A DNA stretch of 64,000 nt. Origin: Ixodes scapularis. Lineage: Eukaryota > Arthropoda > Arachnida > Ixodida > Ixodidae. A program made the position numbers and the translations under genes. Shown here in pieces: positions 20,429-32,559 of this stretch; position 1 is the first letter of the stretch; each line of letters begins with the position of its first letter. The stretch covers positions 80,900,795 to 80,964,794 of the forward strand of contig NW_024609835.1 of assembly GCF_016920785.2 (NCBI RefSeq), read 5' to 3'. A model generated the notes under the pieces. The model had not been told where the DNA came from. It saw nothing but the letters and a program-made list of their open reading frames with translations, and ran no database searches.

Positions 20429-21574
20429 ATGAAATCCGCAAATCGCGCCAAAAAGAACAAAGGCTCAGCAGTCGACGAACCCCGACAGGCGAACGGTAAG
20501 CCTAACGCCGCTACTCCGTCTCGTCGGGCCCGCCAATCCCGCAGCTACCCAAAGAACACTACAAAAGAATGCTTCATCCTCGCGACGGTTTCGACGTCAT
20601 TGCCTTTAGCACCGCCCAAATTAGGACCGCTTTAAAAGAAGCAGCTTGACTCTCAAGAGCCGAATTCACCTCCGATGTTCTCCTTGTAGAAGCGGCTCGT
20701 AATCTACCCGTTCTCAGCACTCTGGACCTGGCGAGAGCCGATCGGTACGCTACCCTACAAGCATTCATGATGAACCACAACATGTATGCGATCTCAGCCC
20801 ACTACCCCAACGGCAGATCACGGCAAGGGCGACATCCAGCTAGTCCCCATAAAAGGCGATGAACTCGCAATCCTGGCAAATTTGAAAGCCAGTTGCTACA
20901 ACGCCCTGATCACCGGAGCCAAGCGGCTCGGCAAGTTCGAAACGGTGCTCATCATCTTCGAGGACCACAAGGTACCACATTTCGCCTTCTACAAGGGGGT
21001 CTGGTTTCGTTGCAATCGATGCAATAATCGAGTGCAAGTTGGCAAGTTATGCTACCAAACCGGGCATCAACCTGACATCTGCCCCACACCGCAAGTGAAA
21101 CGCTGCCTCGGCTGCGGAAAAGAGAATCCAAACGAGGACCACCCGCGCACCCCCAAATGTCTCATCGGCAGTGAAGCACATTTCTCCGGCTCCAAACAAT
21201 GTCGGAAGAGACTTGAAACTTCATGCATCGTCAAGCAGCGCAAGCTCCAACAACAAGCACAAAAGTCCTACGAAGAAACACAGTCCAACAATGCTCAACC
21301 CAGGTGCTGGTCAAGGGAGCGACGACAAAAGGAAACATACTCGTCCTCTTCCTCCTTCACCTTGTCAATCAGAAGCAGAGAAAGCAGCAGCACCTCATCC
21401 AGAGGCCGCAGCCGCAACAGAGGAACCAGCAGAAGCGAAAGCCGAGGCCGCAAGCTTCCCAGCTGCAGCATAAGCGCCAACCGCCAACAAGAGCGAAATG
21501 TGAGCTGGGCAATAGTAGCTTCCCCAAAAACACGATTCGCACAATCAAGAAATAGCTCGAGTCATGTCAGATAA
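20429..21574 (+). pseudogene. ORF1 (gag-like, CCHC zinc knuckles) of an I-like LINE
   Basis: Probably starts at ATG 20429 (MKSANRAKKNKGSAVDEPRQ), then is broken by at least one frameshift near 20600-20790. The long remaining frame (20786-21574, 262 codons) has a domain that opens GDELAILANLKASCY and then zinc knuckles. Cys76-Cys79-Cys89-His94-Cys99 and Cys107-Cys110-His119-Cys125 are followed by His132 and Cys139. Such RNA-binding ORF1 proteins are found in I, Jockey and R1-type LINEs. The C-terminal 100 residues are rich in Ser, Arg and Gln. ORF2 follows after a damaged spacer. Confidence 0.75.
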
Positions 21575-22227
21575 CACACAACTTAGATGGGGCATGCAGA
21601 AACTTGCAGACGAGATCAAACGCATGCGTACATCACTGGCAACCAACCAAACACCAAGAAACACAAATCTTACATGTTTACAAGAACTTGACGTCATGAT
21701 GGTGTGTACCAACTAGTACCAATTAACTAGCCCAGCAATCTGCATTGATTCACAAGAAAGTCCCCACAAGCAGGCGACAAACACTGATTCGGTACCGATT
21801 AATACGCAGGGCCCCTCGCCCAAACGGAAAGCAGTTACCTCGATCGGTCACACTCCTACAGTCACACCAACCCAAACGACACACACAGACAAGGAGGCTC
21901 TCAGGACGGCACTCCATTGAAATACTACCAGGAATCCTTCAAACCATGCTCACAACCGCCCTCGCCCCAGTCAATCAACAACTTCAAGCCATCAGTTACC
22001 ATCTTAATCAATTGGAAGAACACACAAACAAGTGCGAAACGCGTATAACAGCGCTTGAGCAAGAGCACACAACTCAATATGTCAGCACATCCATAACTAC
22101 AATCTACATCCAGATGTGCCCCAACGACTACAGTCTACATACTGCTTAGAGTACGTACTCAAATCACCACCCGGTTCCCGATCCTAATCACCGCACGCCC
22201 CATGCACTGAAATTCTCCGGACCCAAC

Positions 22228-24235
22228 ATGACGGGCCGAAATAATTATCTTATTTGGCAGTGGAACTGTAGGAGTGTTCAAGACAAACGGGGGAATCATC
22301 AACAGTACCTCCTCTCCTTAGATCATCAAAAACAAAAACACCCAGATGTTATCGTTATACAGGAGACCAAACATAAAGCTAAAATCACAAGCTACAAGGC
22401 CTACTACGGAGTGGAACAGGGCAGCTGGACGGCAACCCTCATATAGGGACCTTGCAGCATTCCTAGCTCCGCATCTGGAATATACCACATATTTGTAAAA
22501 ATTATTCCCCGTAAAAAAAGACGGAAGTCTTCTTTATACTTAATAAGAACACAGACACAAATTTGGCCCGCTATTTCACGCCGCCACGAGCTAAGCCCAA
22601 AATTAACCGTTCATCATTCGGCGACTTCAACGCCGCACTACCGGCCGGAGGTTATCCCAAGGAAACAGCCAAAGGACGCCAACTTTGGCTTTCCGCGCAA
22701 CAGGAAGATATCACAATTCTCACAGATTCAGACCTGCCTCCACGCGTGGGCAACAGTGTGAGCCAAAACACCAGCCTCGATCTGATTTTCGACAAAAATG
22801 TAGACAGTTGCAATGGGCACCATAGGCAAGAATGCCTGGGGAGCGATCACTATATCCTCGAAATCTCAACTGACCTCCGCGTATCACGGCGCAACAAAAA
22901 AGGTCTCCGAGTCACGGAGTGGTACCGCCTTCGGGAGATACGGCAGCAAACAGCCCCAGAAAATGTCGTTGATCTGGACGCCTGAACCGCAGAGCTACAG
23001 GCGAATGTTTAAACGCACACAAGCAAGGTTGTTCCCGAAGAATCATGACCAACAACAGAGATAGATAGTCGGCTGCCAGACATGCGGCAAGCACGGAACA
23101 GTATGCTAGATCGCTGGATATGGCACAAGGTAAGCGCAACCGGAAGCTACAGTTGCGAATCGCAAAGTTAGATCAAGAAATCGCTAATCACGCAACCAAG
23201 TCTCACACCCCAGCAATTGCATCAAACCTGCAATACATACAGGCCAGCCTTGGTATGGCCAATACCTGGCATCTATTTAGGCACCTGTTAGACCCTGAAG
23301 CAAACAAGGCCGAACATCGCCGTTAAATCACTAGGCTTTTTCATCAGCAGAAGGATGACCCGGAAAAACTCCTCGGGGAACTCCATGATCGATATATCGG
23401 GCCCCAAGACTTTACTAATGCACAGGCGGAATTTCGAGGCAAGCCCAACTCTTCCCTGGACGCCCCAATCTTGGAAGCTAAGTTGCGCGCAGCCATTCAA
23501 AAGCTGCGCACCTCGTCAGCTGGAGGAGCGAATGGAGTCCACAACAAGACCCTCCGCAATTTGGATGATCCCTTAATTGAAGTTTCTACTAAATTCTTGA
23601 AAGAGTGTTGAACAGAAGGCAAGCTTTCGCAGCAACGGAAGAACGCCGCTGTAGTTTTCAAATATAAAACAGGCAAGCCACTGAAACTTGAGAACTACCG
23701 TCCATTTCGTTGACTTCCTGTATAGGCAGACTCATGGAGCATGTGATGCTGAACCACCTTAAAACCTACGTGGAGGATGGGAATCTTTTCCCTCCTACCA
23801 TGTTTGGCTTCCGCCCACATCTCTCCACGCAAGATGGGCTCTTCAGCTTAAACATCAAGTTGTCGGCCCTCCTGTGTCAATCTTTTCCATGTACGGAAGT
23901 ATACTGGGCCTAGATCTCAAAAAGGCATTTGACAACGTCAGTCACAAGGCTATCCTCGACGACCTCAACCATTTCGACGTTGGAACAAGGACCTTTCATT
24001 ACATTCAAGATTTCCTCACGGATAGGATATGGTACCATCCGAGTCGAGGAACACCAATCATCGTCCACCCAACTTGGAGGAAGAGGAACCCCACAAGGAG
24101 CGGTGCTGTCCTCATTTCTCTTTAACGTAGCGCTATGTCGGCTAGCCGAAAATCACAGTGCCATCCCTGGACTACACCACAGCCTGTACGCCGATGATAT
24201 AACGATGTGGGTGGAGGCCAAAAACAAATACATCT
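22228..24235 (+). pseudogene. ORF2 remnant: APE endonuclease and RT
   Basis: Endonuclease: IWQWNCRSVQDKRG, DVIVIQETKH (metal-binding Glu) and EQGSWTATLI; then GDFNAALPAGGYPKETAKG with the GDFN catalytic motif, SLDLIFD and LGSDHYILEI (the SDH motif). RT: SIGRLMEHVML-like block, TMFGFRPHLSTQD, ALDLKKAFDNVSHKAILDDL (first Asp), RGTPQGAVLSSFLFN and YADDITMW. These lie in different frames, so frameshifts are frequent. Clade assignment (I or Jockey) is from motif style only. Confidence 0.75.
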
Positions 24236-25602
24236 CCGGATCTGCATTTTTTGTTTAAAAATGCTTGCATCTCACTATTTGTATTCCGGAATAATTTCTG
24301 GAATGCCTCCGCCCAGCCTTGCGCGGTAAGTAGAAATGTCAAGGAGTCGGGGTAGCGTGCCTATTCACCGCTCAGTCGAAGATCATTTGGCTAAAACACT
24401 TTACTTCATATTAGAGGGGATCTTGAACACGCGCTAATTCTACTCAAGTTTAGAAGCTGCCATTTGCAATGGGAATATGTCCACGTTGTAAAATGTATTA
24501 GCCATTGTGCGGTTGGAAATTTTCTTGCGGCAAAATTTGCGTCAACTAGTTGGCTCATGAAACGGAAAATAATACAACGAAATTTGAAATTTTTAAAACT
24601 TTTTGGAAATTGTCACGAATGGCAAGTCATAAAACGTTGGATAACTGAAAAAGCTAGAAGCTTAATGTGCAAACATGCCCCATAAAATATATAGATATAT
24701 ATAAATGACGTAGCGGAGCAAAATCGAAGAAGCGGCCGGGCCACTGCCTTTATACGCTCTCCGTGTTCAGTTATGTTCAATAAGGTTATAAACGAGAGCA
24801 CGCAGCAACTCCTCCATCACGACCTTCCTAGGGTGCCTTCATGTGTGCTTCACTTAGGGTGATGATATCCTTTGCATAAAAAATGTCACTTTAAGTGAAA
24901 TTTTCCAATCTATCAATAAACCCTCTTCAAAAGCATTCGCCATCGCTTGTCCGCCATTGCTATGCCACGTACTCTGAGCATGCATTAGGCACGAGGACCG
25001 CGTCAACCTTTGGCGTGAACTCGGCTCAGACGCTTTCCAGATAAACAACGATTGGTAAACGGAACAGCCAGAGTGGTGGTGTCTGAGCCAGCCGCGTGCA
25101 TTGCCCACTCGGCCACGAACGCGACCATATTTGATATCTAGACTATTGATAAGGATCATTCAAAACGCTGCGGTCATTCGAAGCACTCTTCCTCTCACAC
25201 GCATTCAATATCAAAGTCTTCGTATTCCGTCATTCGCGGTCCCCCTAGTATATAAAACAAGTCCTCGAGTCCTGCGGTAATACCTACAACGCGTGAACAA
25301 TCGTGTCATTCGTCATGCTTTTTCGGCGTCCTCCGCGATGCGCGGACAAGCTCCCTTTAAACGAGCTTAAATTGCCCGTTTACAGCAGAGACACCAGACA
25401 GCATTTAAAGGCAGGCCGCAGACTAACTTCCCCCTGTCCAAACCACCAACCAACACAAATTAACTTCTTTTTTTTTTTTTAACTCCATTGTTGTTGTCTC
25501 TTTCCGGGAAACCTAACCCTCGTGTTCTTTCACTTTTTCGCCTTGTATACACCCTACGATACACGCGTTCTTTACGGAACCTTCCGCGTGCGCTGATCAC
25601 TT
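24236..25602. other. Stretch without a clear gene
   Basis: About 1.4 kb. At 24829-24870 there is one end (CTAGGGTGCCTTCATGTGTG) of the MITE family found complete at 33005 and 34818, but the other end is missing. At about 25150-25440 a frame reading RIQYQSLRIPSFAVPLVYKT could be a LINE C-terminal piece, too weak to call. A T-run occurs at 25468-25481. Confidence 0.45.
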
Positions 25603-26100
25603 TTGAACAGCCTTAACTATCCGGGTTCCAAACAGTTGCCTAACGTGGTCTGCGCAGGGCGCGCATCGTTTTTACCGTTGATGTTTATTGCCGGCTCTGA
25701 CTGCGTCCTTCGCTCCGACTCGCCACTTCCTCGCTGTGTTGCCGCTGCTAATGAGAGCTCGTCGGGCGCAGCACCGTTCATCATCCGCGTCTCGCCGGTG
25801 TCTGGTACGCAGCTGGGCAAGCCGCAGTGGACAAGACCAGCCGAGAGTGTCGCGCCGGTGCGCACCCGAGTTGGGTGCACTGTCACCTGCAAAAACCCGG
25901 CGCACAGAGCAATCGTTTTGAACTCGACAGGGGTGGATATGTGCGCTGGCGCGGCAGACGCCGGCGACCTTCGACTGACCTTCATCACCAGGTAAGAAGT
26001 TGCGCGGTGATGCGGTAACGGCGAGCTGCGACGCGACTTCTCGACGCAAGAGGTTCGCTCATAGACCTGTTCGAAAGAAGGAATATATTTTACATTGTTT
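25603..26100. other. Open but unidentified GC-rich stretch
   Basis: Both strands are open here: plus 25603-25995 (130 codons) and minus 26216-25617 (199 codons). Neither resembles a protein family I know. The plus frame ends at a donor-like CAGGTAAGAAG at 25989-25999, which could make it a host exon, but no start or acceptor supports that. Confidence 0.25.
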
Positions 26101-26131
26101 GCAACATACGGAGAGAGCCTTAACATCAATA

Positions 26132-26263
26132 GGGAGCTTTGGTAGATCGTTCCAATAGCTCGGATAACGACACCCGATAACGACACGATGCATGCGCAAA
26201 GGTGCCGGCAAGGCATCGGGCATTGTTATCGGAGTCACTGGAACGATCTATACTCAAACTCTC
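26132..26263. mobile_element. Short MITE with TA target
   Basis: The inverted ends, GGGAGCTTTGGTAGATCGTTCC and GGAACGATCTATACTCAAACTCTC, pair imperfectly, and the pairing continues inwards through TCGGATAACGAC and GTTATCGG. TA flanks both sides (26130-26131 and 26264-26265). A Tc1/mariner-type origin is inferred from the TA. Confidence 0.5.
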
Positions 26264-26821
26264 TAGTGTATCGTCAAGTGTAGGTTGCACCCACTGTTAA
26301 AACAAAGGTCAAATTTGGCCTCGTCGGCTCATTACAACAATTTGCAGGAATTCTGGCAGTTGTGGAGAGAATCCATTGAACAAGGAGTAATAATTTCCTT
26401 TATTTTCCAGCAATACGTGGTTGTGCCGATTCACGGTTGTAGTGGTTAAAAATGCAGTGGGATCTCCTCCCACCTCTTTTCGCTTTATCAGAGTGAAAGC
26501 TGAAGAGGAGGCGACCTCCTCTCTAGCGTTCGCTCTGGGGGTTTTCCCTAATATTGCTTGCACCAAAAGTCCGGTTCTTTATATAAGTGTTTTCCCCCTT
26601 CGCCGTGGGCGAGCAAGCTGACAAGTTATGGTTTAGAACAATCGAGCCACGAAAAAAGAAAAAAAAAAGATTCGAGTCGACGTTTTAGGTGACGTGATGA
26701 AAGGTTTTCAGCATCTGAAAAGTGCCAGTTAAAAGTGTAAATCCTGTAAAATTTTCTCTAAAAAAAAAAAGTTGTTTTAAACGATTTTTTTGTTGTTAGT
26801 GTATTATATTCCCGCTTTTTT

Positions 26822-26985
26822 CCCGGTAATGTAAACGAAAATGTAACGGATTACAATCCTTACTTATATAAGTGAAGAAATTAATTTGCAATTACTTTTT
26901 AAAATATGTAATTATTCCCTTACAAAATTACTCATAAATGTATGGGATTACAAGTAATTGCGTTACTTGTTACGGATTACGTGCA
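26822..26985. repeat. AATTAC/GTAATT-rich transposon relic
   Basis: Repeated GTAATT, AATTAC, TTACTTGTTACGGATTAC words like the subterminal zones of the element at 2222-4622. No intact ends or duplication could be found, so it is probably a decayed end of a related element. Confidence 0.45.
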
Positions 26986-26999
26986 AGTCTGCATATGGG

Positions 27000-27660
27000 T
27001 ACGTGTGCGCGTTGCTACTGAGCAAATGCTCACAAGGATCTTCAACCAAGTTCGTTTAACACGATCGAAACGTTTTTGTTTGGCAAATAATAATTCAATT
27101 TAGCCATAGCTTGAACTGATAAAAAAATACACACATAGGAGTATCTTATATATCTAAGAGGATGATGTCAAATCAAACAAAAAATGTATGAAACGTACGT
27201 TGCCAGATGGATCCTAAGAAACCACGCGTTAATAGTAGATCTTCTACGTATTGTATCCCGGAAAGTGTCAATTCGTGGAGAGGCGAAAGAAGGGCTTGGA
27301 ATGCGCGATGTGATTAAGAAACCGGGAGTGCCTGCTATCACGTTAACAACTGTACCGTCGCTCCTTGGTGAAGAACATTTCGTAATAAAAAAATGTGAGC
27401 GAAATATGCTGTAGTTACCTTTCAGCCCAAATGTTTCGCTCGCGTGAACGCAAACCCAAGTGCTATGGTCCCGAACCCACGTTTCTGCTCCACTTTCATA
27501 TCATATCCGTTGCGAAGCTGGGCCAGAACAATATTGGTCTAGTTCCAGGTGAACAAAAGAAAATATCGCCGCTTTAAAATTTAAACAACCAAAGTATGAA
27601 AACACTCCTTTTATTATTGTTATTCTTCCAAAACGTGAAATGAAGTTGAAAATAAAAAAA
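27000..27660. other. Stretch with no recognisable gene
   Basis: AT-rich, with only short frames (longest 76 codons at 27184-27414) that resemble nothing known. Confidence 0.4.
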
Positions 27661-27663
27661 AAA

Positions 27664-27682
27664 GAGGGGGGGGGGGGGGGGA
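27664..27682 (+). repeat. Poly-G tract
   Basis: A nearly uninterrupted G run next to an A-rich stretch (AATAAAAAAAAAGAGGGG). Length is probably not exact in the assembly. Confidence 0.7.
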
Positions 27683-27699
27683 GACAAGGATGAAAAAAC

Positions 27700-29827
27700 C
27701 ACACCTCTCTTGCATAAGAAAGATGAGCATTCCCCGGTTGAAAAAATGCCCACGTGGCGGATCAGAGAAGAATAAAAAAGCAGTGTGGAAGGACACATTC
27801 AATAAACGAACGGCCTTTGTGTCACGGATTCTCCGTTTCTCCTCTGGCAAGACATTCTTCCCCTGGTCGCGTCGGTTGGCGACAAAAGCTCCTTCCGCTC
27901 TTTTTCCGCAAGCTATTTCGTAGACACCGTTTGCGCGCGCGCCGTTTCTTTGCCCGAGACGGGAAGTAGGGGCGGACGATGAAGAAGAAAAAGTTCTACT
28001 TCCGCGTGTATCGAAAAGAGAGGGGGAGCATCTGGGGCCCCGTGGGGTTCTTGCTCCCGTGACCCCTCTTTTTTAGTGTTAGCGGCGATTTTCGCTTGTT
28101 TAGAAAGGGGGGCAGGGAGCTAGGGATATTGGGCGACCCGTATAGTAACGGTTCAGCTCATTGTGAACTATATAGGGGTCATGTGTAAAATCTTAACAAA
28201 AAAAAAAGTTTGAAGTTTAAAAATATTGAAACTAGCTTAGCTTTGCAAACGTCAGCTGCTGACTTGAGAAGGTGATGAAACTTACGTAAATTCGTTACCA
28301 TCGTTGTTCGTATCTGGGCTTGGCATTTTAGGGATCTCGCCATTTCGCAATGTACCCTAAAACTGGTTCTTTTTTGTTTTTTGTTTATCACCTTTTTAGC
28401 CAGTTGGTGACACATAAGTGTAGGGAAAAAGACAAGCAGAAAACAATTGAATAAGAAAATGAACATCGTTCGGTCTACTGCTCGTAGTTTATCTCTTGAT
28501 TATATGCTAAGATGCAACATGTCGAAATGCTTGTAACATTATCGTCTCCATGATATGAGATAGCTTGCAAAGGGCTAAGGCACGTGTAGAAATAATCCTT
28601 CTAGGTTTCACCATGCTTTTTTAACGAGCTCCAACTCGCATATACGGATCTGTACAGCTACTCATTTTTTCGCCCAGAAAAGACCCTAAAGCACGAGCCG
28701 TAGCTGATACAGTTATACGTTTAATTCGTTATATTGTTTGTTGGAGACACCCACTTCATTTTTCGTGCACCGTATTCTTTTGGTTGTTCGTTTCATTCTG
28801 CACTCTACGTTCATTTTTATATGCCGTTTCACTTGGCGGGATAGAATTCAGTTTAGAATATTTGTCTGTAGCCGTTTTTATAGTTGGAAAACAAGTGAAA
28901 CATTTGAACGTACATGATGCGCGCACCTGTTTTGGGGAAAGGGAAGGGAAGGCAGGGAAGGGGATAGATGAGACGATGCCTCACTGATGCATCTCGACGA
29001 ACACAACAAAAGAACGCGTGCTCGCGTCCTTTAAGCAAAATCGAATCCAAGCTGAGAAAGAAACATGCTCGCTTTAAATGCGATGTCGTGTAGCAGGAAG
29101 TAACATGAGATTCGCTTCGTCATACGGAAAGGCTGGGCGAATGTTTCAAAACTGTCTAGATTTTTTTCATAGGGCCGGTGTTTGAGATAAATGTTGGGGA
29201 CCTTTACTGCTACTGCTAATAATAATAATAAATACGTTTTTTCAAAAGCGGATGTGCCACTAAATATTTCCTCTCTCTTTTCTTCGTGTTTTATTGCGAC
29301 GTGTCTTGCAGCCGTCGGAACAGTTCTTCTCACTGAGCTGGTGGATACTGTATTTTAATGCGGGGTTTTGTTGCCAATACCTTCTATTGATGGCACAAGC
29401 TGACAGCTTAAAGGAAAGCTACAGAGATTCTTGAAAATAACGATTTAGCAGTAAATTCGTTTGGTATATATTTTTTTTTTGTTTCGTTTGTATGAGTTTA
29501 TTTGAGGCAGCCTTACAGAAGGTCTCAAGGGACATGACTAAAGGCACTTGAAGTGCCTGACGAGGCCCCGCCACCCCGTGAACCCGAACACCCAAACCTT
29601 TTGCTGCACAAGTATTGTTAAACGCGAGAAAACGTGAAAGACAGTCGCAGTACGTGATGTCATCAACGGATTTTTTGGCTTTCCGACGTATCGCATTGAA
29701 ACATAATTGTGATATCTGTTTTTCTGAAAGCCGAATAAACGCGATTTAAGTCTTTTTCTTTTTGTCAAATACGGAACTGCCCCACCTTCCCTTTAAAGAA
29801 CGCAGAGCGTGGCGAGACCCAGTCATG
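27700..29827. other. Long stretch without identifiable genes
   Basis: About 2.1 kb. Frames up to 100 codons occur on both strands (28179-28466 minus, 29031-29333 minus, 29538-29768 minus), without recognisable motifs. AT-rich with short A and T runs. It may contain very old repeats. The CR1-like LINE begins at its right edge. Confidence 0.4.
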
Positions 29828-32500
29828 TATGTATGCCCTCGAAATTTTAATGTGGCTCGTTGCGATAGGTCTTCTGAAAGAGGTGGTGGCGTTGCATTAT
29901 TTTTCAGGTCTGACGTTCTTGTCTCTGTACTGCCTTGCTTACCCAATGAAGAGTCATTGTGGTGCAAGGTGCATTTAGATAAGTTCGTCCTTGTGATTGG
30001 TCCGATTTTCAAAGCGTCCAGTTCTTCCACTCAAGGGTTGTTTGACACTCGTGATTACATATTCCAATAGAACCTTGGAAACTCATACTCACGAGTAATT
30101 TAAATGTTCCTAGCATAAATTGGAGTAGGCTAACGGTAGGTAGCCGCGACACAACTGTGTGTAAGGCCCTTGATGACATTGCTATGTCATTTCATTTTGA
30201 TCAACTAATTAATCTGTGTACAAGAAATAGTTAAATCTTTGACCTTGTTTTCCTTAGTCATAGCATTACTTTGTCTAGTTACGAATGTTCCGTGACAGGG
30301 GGTCTGCCAGATCACAGAGCTGTCCTTACAACGCTGAACATCCATGTTTTACATGCGAATCCTGATATTTTCACAGAACTTGACTTTGATAGAGCTGATG
30401 ACGTGTCCATTCTTGATTTGCTTAGTTTTTATTTTGATGATTTGGTTGCCCTAAGTCATGACTGAGATGTTAACGTGCTGCTAAAGAAATTCTGTGCTTT
30501 AGTTAGTGACTGTGTTAAGAAATTTCTTCCTGTTAAGACCAAAAAGAAGAATTATACTCGCCCATGGATTATTAGAGAGGTGCTGCAATTATCGCGTTGT
30601 GTTAAGGCGAGTCAAAATGGAAACATAGGTCTACTCCTCTAGACGTACAGGTCTGAATATTTGAAAAAAAGTTTTGAGCAAAAAATAGCTGCTGAAAAGG
30701 ATACATATTTTAATGTTATTCTATCTCGATTTATTACGTCAAATCCTCCAGAAATGACACTCACACCTCGTAGTTCTATTATTCAGGATAAATTTGTCAG
30801 TGACCTTGTGGTTATCTCTAATAGTTTTAATAAATATTTTTACTCTGTTTTTATTTTTGACAACGGCAGTGAACCTAGTTTACGTTCAAATGTTGCGTGT
30901 ACTTTGTTAGCAAATATCCAGGTTAGCATTTCCGGTGAACACAATTTGCTCTTGAACCTCGACTGCAAAAAGTGTTCAGGCCCGGATGTCATCCGAATTC
31001 CTTTTTGCATCGTTATTCAGATTGGACATCGAGATACCACGCTATTACTACAAAAATCACATTCCTCTAAAAAAAACAAAAACAAAAAAAAAACTTTGGA
31101 AATCAGTCAGAATAGTTCCTATACACAAACATGGTAACAAACAGATCCTTAACAATTATAGACTAATTTCTCTTGCGTCTTCATCCAGCAAACTTCTCAA
31201 ACACAGAGTATAGAAACACATTACCGAGTCTCTTGAAAGCAATTAATTTCTCTGTCCACAACAGCATGGCTTTCGCCGAGATTCTTCAACCATTACGGAA
31301 CTTCTGGAATTTACTCATAACATCGCTTCATCCTTGGATAAGAAGGCACAAGTTGACGCCATTGTTATTGATTACTCGAAGGCTTTTGATAAAGTATACC
31401 GCACCCCAAGTCACTTTTTAAGTTAAAAGCCACCCTTAAGAATACCATTTTACTAGATTGGATTTTCAATTACCTGAATTGCAGTTCAAAGTTTGTTTCA
31501 TTTGCGGATGCTATCTGTTTGGAGGTTTCGGTTAGCTCAGGTGTGCTGCAGGAATCGGTGTTAGGTCCTCTTTTACTCATTTTGTATGTCAATTATGTTG
31601 TAGAAAACATACCGGTTAAAATTCGTCTATATGCCGATAGCTGCGTTCTGTACAATGACATCACGTCCATTAGTGATCAGTACTTATCGAAGCTTTCGCG
31701 CGTTTTCTAAATTGGAACACGAAATGGCTAATTGATTTAAAATTTGAAAAGACTGTATTTATAAAATTTACAAATAAAAAATCGTCCATATTTTTAGTTA
31801 TGGTATTGATAATGTACTTTTAAACAAAGTTAGTGAATTTAAATACGTAGTTGTTTTCTTTACGCCCGGTCTTAGATGGAATGCATATTGGAAAATGTCA
31901 AGCGGACTCTCAAATGATCCACCAGAAAAATCAAACTAACCGCCTGTACATAACTCTTGTCGGATCCATTATAAGTATGAATCTGTTGTAGAAAACAACT
32001 ATTAAAAAAAGTCCATTTGCTTTAATCTATTCTGGCTAAGTCTGTAAGATCAATTTTTAATAGGTACTGCAATTTCTCTCCACCATCAGCTTTGTCATCT
32101 CTTGGGCTCAAACCACTGTGTTGGATGCTTAAGATAGATCGGTCTAAACTGTTCCGCAGAATTGTCAATAAAAACTGTGTCATCGAGCGAACTAAATACA
32201 TTTCATTTTCTATTTTACGTGCACCAGACAACCTCATCTATTAAATGTTGATCCTTTTCAGTGTCACATTATTCGTTTAAAAAAAAATCGTTCATCCCGA
32301 ATACAATTGATGACTGGAATGAAATTGACGGACAGATACATATTCTTTCTAGTGTTGACTTTATTAGCACCATTAACAACCTTTCTTTCTCTTAATGCAT
32401 GTCGTTTTTGAGTAAATAACTTTCAAACACATCTTGTTTTTCTATGTTATTTCGTTCATGTATCTGTATTATCCACTCCCGAAATAAACAAATAAAATAT
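29828..32500 (+). mobile_element. CR1-like LINE, 5'-truncated within the endonuclease
   Basis: Plus-strand order: partial APE endonuclease (RCDRSSERGGGVALFFRSDV, SLWCKVHLDKFVLVIG, and LPDHRAVLTTLNIHV near 30310), RT linker (30480-30720), RT (GPDVIRIPF near 30980; LNNYRLISLASSSSKLLKH; HGFRRDSS; VDAIVIDYSKAFDKVY; SGVLQESVLGPLLLILYVN; LYADSCVLYND), and a 3' end at about 32480-32510 with AATAAACAAATAAAATA. The YADD motif reads YADS. It has numerous stops and frameshifts, so it is inactive. Confidence 0.8.
30280..31710 (+). pseudogene. LINE endonuclease end and RT remnant
   Basis: Open blocks: 30271-30465 (GGLPDHRAVLTTLNIHVL, the SDH-like end of the endonuclease), 30661-31137 (NSFNKYFYSVF, NLDCKKCSGPDVI: the linker and RT block 1) and 31519-31710 (SGVLQESVLGPLL, RLYADSCVLYND: RT blocks 4 and 5). 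The middle part with the first catalytic Asp (VIDYSKAFDKV) is read in another frame at about 31340-31400. The second catalytic Asp of YADD is Ser. Confidence 0.75.
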
Positions 32501-32559
32501 AGAGAGAGCGTTTTTACAAACTGAAATTGCCGAAACAGACAGTAATGCGCTTCGTTTCT

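Larger units (their letters stand above)
20429..24235 (+). mobile_element. I/Jockey-group LINE, 3'-incomplete
   Basis: Order on the plus strand: CCHC ORF1, APE-type endonuclease (22228-22985), then RT (23350-24235), all in the same direction. The RT carries TPQGAVLSSFLFNVAL and SLYADDITMWV with the catalytic YADD intact. The element is cut off just after YADD at about 24235, so the thumb, RNase H and 3' tail are lost. Many stops and frameshifts make it an old copy. A short C-terminal piece of a similar LINE type lies far away at 43557. Confidence 0.8.

Noticed and set aside
20904..21143. Zinc-finger host gene at the CCHC cluster
   Set aside because: The knuckles are followed by an APE endonuclease and RT on the same strand, which makes it LINE ORF1.
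22222..24622. A hAT or piggyBac transposase gene anywhere in the window
   Set aside because: All open frames of useful length were inspected for catalytic or zinc-finger motifs. Only retroelement proteins were recognisable, so all DNA transposons here appear non-autonomous.
25150..25440. LINE C-terminal fragment (RIQYQSLRIPSFAVPLVYKT)
   Set aside because: The resemblance is too short and interrupted by stops; not enough to call.
25617..26216. 199-codon minus-strand frame
   Set aside because: No recognisable domain; the opposite strand is open too, as expected in GC-rich DNA poor in TA. It also runs into a MITE end at 26132.
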